Assembly: GCA_019746975.1 (NCBI GenBank)
Contig: JAIERK010000016.1
Coordinates: 1-52,141, forward strand
Length of the DNA: 52,141 nt
Direction of reading: 5' to 3'
Source of the DNA: Candidatus Obscuribacterales bacterium
GTDB lineage: Bacteria; Cyanobacteriota; Vampirovibrionia; Obscuribacterales; Obscuribacteraceae
How positions within the stretch are numbered: position 1 is the first letter of the stretch; the number at the start of each line of letters is the position of its first letter. Below are positions 25,826 through 33,884 of this stretch, piece by piece. Below the pieces are notes generated by a model, which was given only the letters and a program-made list of their open reading frames with translations, was not told where the DNA came from and ran no database searches. The position numbers and the translations under genes were made by a program.

Positions 25826-26659
25826 ATGTTGAAGGGAAAGAAGGTCGGCGTAATCGGCGTTGGCAAACTGGGAGAAGCTCTCATCGCAGGGCTATTGAAG
25901 CAGGGTGATCTGGTAGCCGCCGATATTTCAGGCTCCGTAGCTCACGAGCAATCGATGGAAAGGGTGAAGAAAAAACTGTCGATAAACATGTCGCTCGACA
26001 ATCGCAAAACAGCCCAGGGCAAGGATATTCTTCTTCTTGCTGTAAAACCACAAAACATGCACAGCGTCCTCACCGAAATCGACGACATCCTGACCCCTGA
26101 CCAGCTAGTCGTCTCCGTCGCGGCATCCGTCACGACCAAGTTTATCGAACAACGACTCACAAAAGAGATTCCCGTTATCCGGACCATGCCCAATACGCCA
26201 GCGGTCAACAATGCAGGGATGACCGGTCTGTGCGCGGGGAAACATGCCACGCCTGAGCATCAGAAGCTCGCCGAGACCGTATTCAAATCGGTCGGCGAGA
26301 CAGTCTTCCTCGACGAAAGTCTGATGGACGGAGTAACCGCGCTTTCGGCAAGCGGGCCGGCATACTTGTACGTGATCATCGAATCGCTCGCAGAGGCAGG
26401 AGTGAAGCTCGGAATTCCAAGGGACACCTCTACTTTTCTTGCAGCACAGACCATGTATGGTGCCGCCAAAATGGTATTAGAATCAAAGGCACATCCTGCT
26501 CTACTGAAAGACATGGTGACCACACCGGCAGGCTGCACTATCGACGGGTTGATGGAATTAGAAGAAGGAAAGATTCGAGTAACACTCATCAAAGCAGTCG
26601 TGAAAGCCGCCGAGCGCGCGCGAGAGCTGGTCAACACACAAAACTCGACTGGTGCATGA
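25826..26659 (+). CDS. proC: Pyrroline-5-carboxylate reductase
   Basis: 277 residues, normal for ProC, ATG with GGAG upstream. It catalyses the last step of proline synthesis, the NAD(P)H-dependent reduction of pyrroline-5-carboxylate in the cytoplasm. The Rossmann start VGVIGVGKLGEALIAGL, the ILLLAVKPQNM segment, IRTMPNTPAVNNAGMTGL, and the C-terminal signature DMVTTPAGCTIDGLMELEEG (with Cys where Gly or Thr is usual) are all present. The gene follows a strong terminator, so it starts its own unit, with a CPBP protease gene 77 bp downstream. No other proline-synthesis gene is in the window. Confidence 0.96.
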   Translation: MLKGKKVGVIGVGKLGEALIAGLLKQGDLVAADISGSVAHEQSMERVKKKLSINMSLDNRKTAQGKDILLLAVKPQNMHSVLTEIDDILTPDQLVVSVAASVTTKFIEQRLTKEIPVIRTMPNTPAVNNAGMTGLCAGKHATPEHQKLAETVFKSVGETVFLDESLMDGVTALSASGPAYLYVIIESLAEAGVKLGIPRDTSTFLAAQTMYGAAKMVLESKAHPALLKDMVTTPAGCTIDGLMELEEGKIRVTLIKAVVKAAERARELVNTQNSTGA

Positions 26660-26736
26660 TGGGTAACGATAAGTTTCAGACACCTCGCAATTCGTTTGGC
26701 AAAATCAATATTCGCGAGCTTTGATAACGAGTCCTG

Positions 26737-27396
26737 ATGCCGGCGCCATTTCTGATACTTTTAACCCTACTTCCGTGGCCAGCCACATGGCTGGGAATGT
26801 ATTATTTCAAGAGCATGGTTGCAAGTTTTGCACTATATCATGGTGCCTGTCTCCTGCCCTGCATCATTAAGTCAAGACGCTCATGGGTAAAGCAGCTCAA
26901 GACACCATCACGTGCCAATCTGTTCGTCATTGCGGTGGCCGCGATGGTACTGCCTCTGATGGCAATTGAAATATATCACTTGAGTGGGAGTTCAATTATC
27001 GAGAAAGAGACTGCACTCTCTCATTTGGCAGAGCGCGGATTTCATCGCCATCTATTGATACCACTGGCAGTGTACTTCGTATTCATCAATGCCACTTTGG
27101 AAGAGCTTTTCTGGCGAGGATTCATCGTACAGGAATTGGGACGATACAATCGACCGCAGTTTCGGTTAGGTAGCTTCTGGACATTTATCGCATTTGCCTC
27201 TTGGCACTATGTGGTTTTCAGCGCCTTTTTCAATCCCGGTGTAACCGAGCTGATTCTTATCGCGCTGGTTTTCGTCGGAGCCTTCTTCGAATGGGTGTTC
27301 AGGAGAACGAGGACGCTTGTCACAGCAATTCTCTGGCATATGGTCTTCGATCTTTCCGTGATCGGAGTTCTATATGCCGTTCTTTCCGACGTCTAG
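26737..27396 (+). CDS. CPBP-family intramembrane metalloprotease
   Basis: 219 residues with six to seven predicted membrane spans. It carries the family's three motifs in order: EELFWRGFIVQ (catalytic Glu pair and Arg), FASWHYVVFSAFF (His) and WHMVFDLSVI (His/Asp). This is the CAAX-protease/bacteriocin-processing (Abi) family, acting within the membrane. Bacterial members have roles in peptide processing, immunity or protein sorting; the substrate here is unknown. No strong ribosome site is visible at ATG 26737. Probably co-transcribed with proC. Confidence 0.9.
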   Translation: MPAPFLILLTLLPWPATWLGMYYFKSMVASFALYHGACLLPCIIKSRRSWVKQLKTPSRANLFVIAVAAMVLPLMAIEIYHLSGSSIIEKETALSHLAERGFHRHLLIPLAVYFVFINATLEELFWRGFIVQELGRYNRPQFRLGSFWTFIAFASWHYVVFSAFFNPGVTELILIALVFVGAFFEWVFRRTRTLVTAILWHMVFDLSVIGVLYAVLSDV

Positions 27397-27529
27397 CCAG
27401 GGGCTGATGCTACAAGAACTGTGACATCAGATTGAGAGTTTTCTCAACTTGGTTATATGCGTTAAACGAGAGCGTGGCGGCATTCGAGAGGTCTATAAGA
27501 TAACTCATTGCATGATTTTTATTTCCGAA

Positions 27530-27544
27530 GCGCCCTTTGGGCGC
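27530..27544 (+). other. Short GC hairpin downstream of the CPBP gene
   Basis: GCGCCC and GGGCGC flank a 3-base TTT loop, followed by CCTTCTT. It lies about 130 bp after the stop of the CPBP gene and 110 bp before the sugar-kinase start. The T-run is poor, so termination would be weak. A second hairpin (ACCTTCC/GGAAGGT) lies at 27596-27613 in the kinase leader. Confidence 0.4.
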
Positions 27545-27656
27545 CCTTCTTGAATCTTCCTCGTGTTACGCTGTTTAGCATCTGTCTCAGCAGCCACCTT
27601 CCCGACGGAAGGTTCGAAACAGTTTTCGTTTAAACTAGTATAAGGACGAGCGCCTA

Positions 27657-28616
27657 ATGTCATCATTGCTTGTAGTTGGCTCCGTTGCAATCGATTCAAT
27701 CAAGACCCCATTTGGAGAAAGAGGGCGATGCCTGGGTGGCTCTGCCACTCACTTCTCGGTCTCCGCATCCTTCCTCACCGACGTAGCCGTGGTCGCCGTA
27801 ATTGGAGAAGACTTCACGGCACAAGACGAAGCTGTCTTCCACGAACGGCGGGTCGACACGAGCGGTTTAATTCGAATCAAAGGCGGCAAAACCTTCTTCT
27901 GGGCCGGCGAGTACGGCTTTGATCTGAACACTGCTCACACGCTGGATACGCAACTCAACGTGTTCGCCGACTTCAAGCCTACCCTTTCCGATGAACACAA
28001 GAATGCGCCTTACCTTTTCCTCGGCAACATTCAACCGACTCTGCAAAGGGAAGTAAGAGAGCAATCCAATGCGAAGTTCGTCGCTATGGACACCATGAAC
28101 CTCTGGATTGATACCACGCGTGACGAACTCGCAAAGACAATCAAAGTTGTCGATGCCCTGATCATCAATGACGCCGAAACGAGACAGTTGACCGGCGAGC
28201 ACAACCTGATGAAGGCGGCAAAGAGCGTTTTATCAATGGGTCCGAAGATGCTTCTGGTGAAGCGCGGAGAATACGGCGCCGCTTTTTTCACCAAGGATTC
28301 ATACTTTGCAATCCCAGCCTATCCGCTGGAAGACGTGTTCGACCCGACCGGCGCAGGAGACAGCTTTGCAGGCGGATTCATGGGGTACCTCTCGCAAGCC
28401 GACCAGATAGATGATGCAACAATCAGGCGCGCCATCGTATACGGTTCTATCATGGCATCGTTCACGGTCGAGCAGTTTAGCTGTGACCGGCTCCGTAAGC
28501 TGCAACCCAATGAAGTTCTAGCTCGACTTGACCAGTTCCAAGACTTCACTCAATTCGATCTGGATCCGGGAATGGGTATTGTGGTGCACGAGGAGCTTGC
28601 ACCTGGAGCAGTTTAG
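27657..28616 (+). CDS. PfkB-family carbohydrate/nucleoside kinase
   Basis: 319 residues, ATG with AAGGA upstream. It belongs to the ribokinase-like fold: N-terminal VGSVAIDSIKTPFG, the glycine motif CLGGSATHFSVSASFL, and the C-terminal ATP/anion-hole motif DPTGAGDSFAGG, in which D235 is the expected catalytic base. It transfers phosphate from ATP to a sugar or nucleoside hydroxyl; the substrate cannot be read from sequence. It stands alone, followed by a hairpin-rich 280-bp region. Length and motif order are normal. Confidence 0.92.
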   Translation: MSSLLVVGSVAIDSIKTPFGERGRCLGGSATHFSVSASFLTDVAVVAVIGEDFTAQDEAVFHERRVDTSGLIRIKGGKTFFWAGEYGFDLNTAHTLDTQLNVFADFKPTLSDEHKNAPYLFLGNIQPTLQREVREQSNAKFVAMDTMNLWIDTTRDELAKTIKVVDALIINDAETRQLTGEHNLMKAAKSVLSMGPKMLLVKRGEYGAAFFTKDSYFAIPAYPLEDVFDPTGAGDSFAGGFMGYLSQADQIDDATIRRAIVYGSIMASFTVEQFSCDRLRKLQPNEVLARLDQFQDFTQFDLDPGMGIVVHEELAPGAV

Positions 28617-28623
28617 ACTTTCA

Positions 28624-28758
28624 CGAACAACAACTTGTTCGGTCAGAAGCGCCGCTTCTAGAAAAAACGCCAGAAAATATGAGCCAGACTTCTAGGTCAT
28701 GTCAATGAGTAGTAATACTTCTGAAATTAGCTCAATCAGAAGTAGAAGTGACACTTCT
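28624..28758. repeat. Cluster of hairpins and AGAAGT/ACTTCT repeats
   Basis: Four inverted repeats in 135 bp after the kinase stop: CGAACAA/TTGTTCG (28624-28641), AGAAGCG/CGCTTCT (28645-28659, followed by AGAAAAAA), ACTTCTGA/TCAGAAGT (28717-28743) and AGAAGTG/CACTTCT (28744-28758). The motif ACTTCT or its complement recurs at least four times. The first two could help end the kinase transcript; the later ones could bind a regulator. Confidence 0.6.
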
Positions 28759-28898
28759 GGTCGCATTTCGGAGATGTGCCAGCACAAAGTCATGTCAAAC
28801 ACTGTAGGAAAACTCCTGGCTTAACTCGAGATAACTGATTTTTCTGCCATGAAAACGAATCAGGCTAATTCTGGATAACCGGGGTTTAGTCCCTAAAG

Positions 28899-29804
28899 TC
28901 AGCTCTCAATCTGGCAATCGACCAGCATCTCCTTAATCCTACTGATACCATCAGCAGTGAGCTTTGTGTTTTTCAGAGAAAGCTTTTTCAATGACTCTAG
29001 GTGCTTCAGCGCTTCAATACCAGAGTCGTCGATCTTGGTATCGTCCAACCAGAGCTTCTCCAAATTATCCAGCCCTCTGAGATAGGTCAGCGCCTGACTA
29101 CTGATGCTCGACGAGCTCAGATCCAGCTCCTTCAGATCCGTGAGCTTCTGAAGATAAGCCAAATCCCAATCATTCATAGTCGCATCGGTCAGGTCGACCG
29201 AGTAAAGCGACGACGGTGTAAATGCAGAGATGAAGGACAGATCGACATTTTTGTCGGTTCGGACTTCCAATTGGACTCGCTTGTCAACGGGTAGTTTGAT
29301 AACGCCTTTGGCTTCGGTCAACGACTCCCAGTACTCCGGATCATCCTCTGATTCAATCAAAAATTCACCGAACGATTTTCCTGAAGGCAGCCTTATGACA
29401 TTCGGGTCATCCTCAACCTCGTCGCCATCCTCATCTTCTTCATCGTACTCCTCATCTTCTTCCTCATCACCTTTGCTTCTAACGATCTTGAGTTGCGGAG
29501 GAGAGGACGGAGCGGAATCAGCCGGCTTCGATTCCACTCTGGACAACGTGGAAGTCGAGGGGGGTGGCGCACTTGCGGCGATCAAACCGCCGGTGAGCAC
29601 CGCTGCAATTCCAACTTGCAACAGCAAGCGAGCAAGGTCGATTTCCAAGCCATGGTCGGGACGCAGAGGCACAGGCGGTTGATATATCGGTGCGTAGGTG
29701 AGAGGCAAGCCCTTAGGACCAGCCTCTTTCCAGGGCGGGTTCAAACCCATAATCGCAATCACGATTACGCCAAGAAGAAAGGCGAGCTTCTGTTTGCTAT
29801 TCAA
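28899..29804 (-). CDS. Membrane protein with acidic linker and leucine-rich repeats
   Basis: 301 residues from TTG 29804, chosen because GGTGGAG sits eight bases upstream; ATG 29861 would add 19 Cys-containing residues with no ribosome site. Two membrane spans lie near residues 7-25 (KLAFLLGVIVIAIMGLNPPW) and 68-85 (LLLQVGIAAVLTGGLIAAS). A Pro/Ser linker leads to about 25 mostly Asp/Glu residues (GDEEEDEEYDEEDEDGDEVE), then a mixed domain, and from about residue 210 leucine-rich repeats (LTDLKELDLSSSSISSQAL, LDNLEKLWLDDTKIDDSGIE, LESLKKLSLKNTKLTADGI). LRRs bind proteins; function unknown. Confidence 0.82.
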   Translation of the reverse strand: MNSKQKLAFLLGVIVIAIMGLNPPWKEAGPKGLPLTYAPIYQPPVPLRPDHGLEIDLARLLLQVGIAAVLTGGLIAASAPPPSTSTLSRVESKPADSAPSSPPQLKIVRSKGDEEEDEEYDEEDEDGDEVEDDPNVIRLPSGKSFGEFLIESEDDPEYWESLTEAKGVIKLPVDKRVQLEVRTDKNVDLSFISAFTPSSLYSVDLTDATMNDWDLAYLQKLTDLKELDLSSSSISSQALTYLRGLDNLEKLWLDDTKIDDSGIEALKHLESLKKLSLKNTKLTADGISRIKEMLVDCQIES

Positions 29805-30054
29805 CTTGAGGTCTCCACCGACACAACAATAATTCGATCGATCGGAAACTATCTTACACAAACCGACCCCGGCGGCTCATAGCTAGCTCACAAATCTAAA
29901 ACATTGGTATTCTTTATAGGGCTCGGCATACTCCGATGGAGCCGCCGGCGAAGGTCCAATCCACCACTTGGAATCAGGACTGGAGAGGCACGTGCCTGAG
30001 CTGTTCGAAAGCACGCCCAGAGCGATTTTTAGCATAGTCAAGAGAGGGAAAAAA

Positions 30055-31371
30055 ATGACCACTACCTTGCAATATCAATCCGGATTTGGCAACCACTTTG
30101 CCACCGAGGCTGAGCCGGCTGCCCTGCCTCAAGGACAAAATTCGCCCCAGGCAGTAGCTTATGGATTGTACGCGGAGCAATTGAGCGGCTCGTCATTTCT
30201 CGCGCTTCGCCATGAGAATCAGAGGACCTGGCTCTACAAGATTCGTCCATCGGTGGTCCATTCTAAGTTCAGCCCGCTCCCCAAGACGCTTTTGTGTAGT
30301 CGCCCGTTTCAAGAGATTGAGGCACCACCCGATCAAATGCGCTGGAATCCCGTACCGATTCCAAAGGCCAAAACCGATTTCGTAGAGGGGCTTGTTACGA
30401 TTGCGGGCAACGGAGACAGCGCTAGTTTGAGAGGTTCTGCCGTTCATATTTACGCTGCCAACAGGTCTATGGACGACAGCTTCTTCTACAATGCCGACGG
30501 CGATCTCCTGATCGTCCCGGAAAAGGGTACGCTCGAGATCGCCACTGAGTTTGGCATTATGAGCGTCGCACCCTTGGAAATCTGCGTAATTCCGCGAGGC
30601 ATCAAATTCCAGGTCAAGCTCATTGATGATACCGCCCGCGGTTATGTTTGTGAGAACTACGGACCAGCGTTTCGACTACCGCACCTGGGTCCAATTGGCT
30701 CCAACGGACTGGCCAACCCACGAGACTTCCTGGCGCCGATGGCGGCATACAAAAATGAGCGCGGTTCATTCCGATTGATTGCAAAATTTCACGGCAAGCT
30801 CTGGCAAGCCGAAATTAATCGCAATCCGCTCGACGTCGTAGCCTGGCATGGCAACTACTATCCGTACAAATATGACCTGCGTCTGTTTAACGTGATCAAC
30901 ACCGTAAGTTTCGATCACCCCGATCCCTCGATATTCACCGTGCTTTCTTCACCGTCCGAGTATGCGGGATTGTCCAACGTTGACTTCGTCATATTCCCAC
31001 CCCGCTGGATGGTTGCCGACAAAACGTTCCGTCCGCCCTATTACCACAGGAATTGCATGAGTGAATATATGGGCTTGATCGAAGGCGTATACGATGCCAA
31101 GCTCGAAGGATTCGTCCCTGGAGGAGGCAGCCTTCACAATTGCATGTCGGCGCACGGACCGGATGCCGAGACATTCGACCGGGCGACAAGCGCTGAGTTG
31201 AAGCCACACAAGATCGACAACACCATGGCGATTATGTTTGAAAGTTCGCTTGTATACGCACCGACAAAATTTGCGATGGAGTCTGGACTTCTCCAGGACA
31301 ACTACTTGTCATGTTGGCAAGACCTGGACTCGAAATTCGAGGCTACTTCAACCGCATCAAAGAAGCGATGA
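30055..31371 (+). CDS. hmgA: Homogentisate 1,2-dioxygenase
   Basis: 438 residues from ATG 30055 (GAGAGGG upstream), the normal family length; an upstream in-frame ATG at 29968 gives an unlikely 29-residue extension. The enzyme opens the homogentisate ring with O2 to give maleylacetoacetate in tyrosine/phenylalanine breakdown. Family hallmarks are [19 protein letters not shown] and [20 protein letters not shown]. Iron ligands H331 and E337 ([15 protein letters not shown]) and H367 (SAHGPD), plus the catalytic H288 (FDHPDPSIF), fall at the numbers known for bacterial homologues. No maleylacetoacetate isomerase or fumarylacetoacetase gene is adjacent. Confidence 0.97.
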   Translation: MTTTLQYQSGFGNHFATEAEPAALPQGQNSPQAVAYGLYAEQLSGSSFLALRHENQRTWLYKIRPSVVHSKFSPLPKTLLCSRPFQEIEAPPDQMRWNPVPIPKAKTDFVEGLVTIAGNGDSASLRGSAVHIYAANRSMDDSFFYNADGDLLIVPEKGTLEIATEFGIMSVAPLEICVIPRGIKFQVKLIDDTARGYVCENYGPAFRLPHLGPIGSNGLANPRDFLAPMAAYKNERGSFRLIAKFHGKLWQAEINRNPLDVVAWHGNYYPYKYDLRLFNVINTVSFDHPDPSIFTVLSSPSEYAGLSNVDFVIFPPRWMVADKTFRPPYYHRNCMSEYMGLIEGVYDAKLEGFVPGGGSLHNCMSAHGPDAETFDRATSAELKPHKIDNTMAIMFESSLVYAPTKFAMESGLLQDNYLSCWQDLDSKFEATSTASKKR

Positions 31372-31486
31372 GTCTGATAAACAAGAATATGAGCTGTTTT
31401 ACCAAGAACATAAAAACAACGAAAAAACAGTTGTTACGTGGCATAAGATAAGAAGTAAACACACACCGGGATTCCAAAATAGTTAC

Positions 31487-33073
31487 ATGTACAAACCGCA
31501 ACCAAAACAAGAAGACCATTCGTCTAACCGGCAAAAGCTTCCACCCGAGCAAGGGTGTCCTTCGATGGCGAAGGTCAAATTCATGCTCGAAGAGGCGACA
31601 AGCCGGCGAGGCTGCCTGGTTGAACTCCCATGGCAAGCCGGTGAAGCCGCATTCGTCCTCACCTGTCAATGGGAAAAGACGGTCGAGGAGCCGGTCTGGA
31701 CACTGTACGAACAAGAACAAGGCGTCACCAACAAGGTTGTTTGGACCCAGTCGTTCGCTCCGGGAGACCTGGAGTTCATGTACGACATCCTGGTAATGTC
31801 AGCACCGAAGAACACTTCATTATCTTCATACACGCAAATCCCGGATCTGCTGAAGCCGGTGGGCGAAGTCCAACAGGAAGAGGTTAGCTTTAATCAGAAC
31901 TTTAATCAGAACAACTCTGGCGATCTGGGCGCTGGTTTTCCAGCATCCGCCCCTCTGCCACAGCCCGGAGGCATGATGGGCGGCGGATTGCCTGGCGGAG
32001 GCGGAATGCCTGGAGGAATGCCTGGAGGAATGCCAGGCGCAATGCCTGGAGCAATGCCAGGAATGCCTGGAGCAATGCCAGGAATGCCTGGAATGCCTGG
32101 AATGCCTGGAGGTATGCCCGGCTCCATGCCGGACCCAAATCTTCCACAGTATCCGCCACAGAACATCTCCGGTCCCAATCCACAATATAACTCCGCCGCT
32201 TATCAGCAGGGTATGCAGGGCTACATGCCGCAGCAACAACAGCAAATGCCGCCCTACGGGTATCAACAACCCGGACAAATGCAGTATCCGCCTCAGCAGT
32301 TTCAACAAATGCCGATGCAGCAGATGCCCCCTGGATATCCACCCCAACCTGGATATCCTCAGCAGATGATGAATGCGCCGGTTGATCCGGGTCCGAAAAT
32401 AAATATCGACTACCATCTTCTCGACAAACGCCCAAACTTGCTCCTGGGTACGATGCTGACCGGCGCGGGGCTAATTAGCGAGCCCACGCTCGAAGCTGCG
32501 TTGAAGTTACAGGAACTGATCCGAGACGAGCGCATGTCGCCCGAACGCGCACCGCACGTACTGAGGCGCTTGCACGCCATGGGCGGCAATATCGACCAAT
32601 ATCTCACACCGGATGACACTTCCTTAGAGCTGCCCAAAGAAGGAGGCGCGCCTCAGAAGCCACGTCCGCAACAAGCAGCACCACCATCAGCTGCCGGTCC
32701 AGGAGGAGGAGGCGGCGCACAGGCTTCCAATGTTAGTGTTCCGGCAGGCAGCAAGCGCAATCTCAAGCCCGCCTTCGACCTGTTACAGACGGCCGGTATT
32801 CTATCGGAAGAAGATATCAAAGTAGCTCTGGAAGTGCGCAAAAAACATGGAGGTGACTTGGTCGGCATCCTCGAAGCAGCCAGCAAAGTTAGCCGAAAGA
32901 CCGTGGATGCGGCTTTTATCTGCCTTCCTTTAATCCGGGAAGGTCTTCTCAAAGTCGAGCAATGTATCATCGCCCTCAACTACTGCAGCCGCATGCGTGT
33001 TGGATTCGATGAAGCGCTAGATGAAATGGGCTGGCAGAACCCACGCACGCTCAGACAAGACCTACCCCTCTAA
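31487..33073 (+). CDS. MshEN-like modular protein with MPG-repeat linker, copy 2
   Basis: 528 residues from ATG 31487 (begins MYKPQPK like the paralogue at 11973); a start at 31238 would overlap hmgA. Residues about 35-110 match the paralogue's N-terminal domain ([30 protein letters not shown]). Residues about 165-300 are collagen-like MPG repeats followed by Gln/Pro/Tyr-rich sequence. Residues 319-342 ([19 protein letters not shown] onwards, ending in Gln) fit the MshEN pattern except that the first Arg is Leu. A second helical module ([20 protein letters not shown] to the end) matches the paralogue's C-terminus. It precedes an EF-hand protein and a diguanylate cyclase. Cyclic di-GMP binding is inference. 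Confidence 0.75.
   Translation: MYKPQPKQEDHSSNRQKLPPEQGCPSMAKVKFMLEEATSRRGCLVELPWQAGEAAFVLTCQWEKTVEEPVWTLYEQEQGVTNKVVWTQSFAPGDLEFMYDILVMSAPKNTSLSSYTQIPDLLKPVGEVQQEEVSFNQNFNQNNSGDLGAGFPASAPLPQPGGMMGGGLPGGGGMPGGMPGGMPGAMPGAMPGMPGAMPGMPGMPGMPGGMPGSMPDPNLPQYPPQNISGPNPQYNSAAYQQGMQGYMPQQQQQMPPYGYQQPGQMQYPPQQFQQMPMQQMPPGYPPQPGYPQQMMNAPVDPGPKINIDYHLLDKRPNLLLGTMLTGAGLISEPTLEAALKLQELIRDERMSPERAPHVLRRLHAMGGNIDQYLTPDDTSLELPKEGGAPQKPRPQQAAPPSAAGPGGGGGAQASNVSVPAGSKRNLKPAFDLLQTAGILSEEDIKVALEVRKKHGGDLVGILEAASKVSRKTVDAAFICLPLIREGLLKVEQCIIALNYCSRMRVGFDEALDEMGWQNPRTLRQDLPL
32004..32129 (+). repeat. In-frame tandem repeat encoding Met-Pro-Gly units
   Basis: About fourteen imperfect copies of a 9- or 12-base unit (ATGCCTGGA, with GGA or GCA inserts) encode (G/A)MPG units. 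Such arrays expand and contract by slippage, so linker length may vary between strains. Confidence 0.88.
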
Positions 33074-33100
33074 ATTCAATTCTGAATTGGGAGATCTCGA

Positions 33101-33829
33101 ATGGCAAAACAGGGCAAAGCACTTGAAGATCCTTTCGAGCACAGTCGAGCCGCTCAGAAATACGAAAGCGCAGGCGATCAGTATCGAGCCGAAGAGTCAT
33201 TCCAAAAGGCGATTAAACATGCCGATGCGCTTCCACTGGACGAATATAGAGAAAATCTCGCCACTGTCATGAAGGAACTTTCGAAGGGCCGCTCTTCAAA
33301 GCTCCTAGAGGACGCGCTAGATGTAGAGGTCGTGACGAACGCATATCACGAATTGATTGCGATGCCTTTTCTAACGCGGGTGCAATTGGCCGGTTTTTAT
33401 GCGCGCGTCGGTAAGTGCGATCTGGCCCGCGCCACATGCCGACAGGCTTTCGAACGAGGGTTGGAAGCGGAAACACTACGTTGCCCTACCGTCGCTATTA
33501 TGGAACGCCGGGCTCATCAACTCGCCGCGGCGCTGGAAGACATGATCGGTCCGCAAGAATCAGAGCGCATCTTTCACGAGCTGTTCCACAGACTTGATAT
33601 CAATCGTGATGGTTACGTTGACGAAGATGAGCTGAAAAAGGCACTTCTCGACATAGATATCGATGAAGAGGGTCACTCGCTCATCCGTTTTTTGTTGCAC
33701 AATTATGAAACCGTCATGCAATCATCGAAGGATCAATTGTGGTTCGCTGATTATCTCGGAATAAGCAAGTCGGATTTGGCAAGCTATCAAAGAAGACGAG
33801 ACCATCAACTTCGGAAGTTCAGTCCCTGA
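33101..33829 (+). CDS. EF-hand calcium-binding protein with helical N-terminus
   Basis: 242 residues, ATG with GGGAGAT upstream, 27 bp after the MshEN-like gene. The N-terminal 140 residues are helical and TPR-like (AQKYESAGDQYRAEESFQKA; TRVQLAGFYARVGKCDLARA). Residues 166-177 (DINRDGYVDEDE) form a canonical 12-residue EF-hand loop with Asp/Asn/Asp/Gly and the terminal Glu in place, flanked by suitable helices (FHELFHRL; LKKALLDIDI). A second loop is not obvious. Calcium-dependent contact with a partner is the likely role. The tight spacing suggests it is co-expressed with the neighbouring MshEN-like and diguanylate cyclase genes. Confidence 0.85.
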   Translation: MAKQGKALEDPFEHSRAAQKYESAGDQYRAEESFQKAIKHADALPLDEYRENLATVMKELSKGRSSKLLEDALDVEVVTNAYHELIAMPFLTRVQLAGFYARVGKCDLARATCRQAFERGLEAETLRCPTVAIMERRAHQLAAALEDMIGPQESERIFHELFHRLDINRDGYVDEDELKKALLDIDIDEEGHSLIRFLLHNYETVMQSSKDQLWFADYLGISKSDLASYQRRRDHQLRKFSP

Positions 33830-33884
33830 TCTAGGCGAGTTGGGTATATCTCGAAAGGACCATCACTAAATTGGCGAATCCTGA

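Noticed and set aside
32004..32129. CRISPR-like array
   Set aside because: Units are 9-12 bases, contiguous and in frame with a coding sequence; there are no spacers.
31826..32416. His/Arg/Leu-rich open frames antisense to the MPG repeats
   Set aside because: They are products of the tandem repeat read on the other strand.
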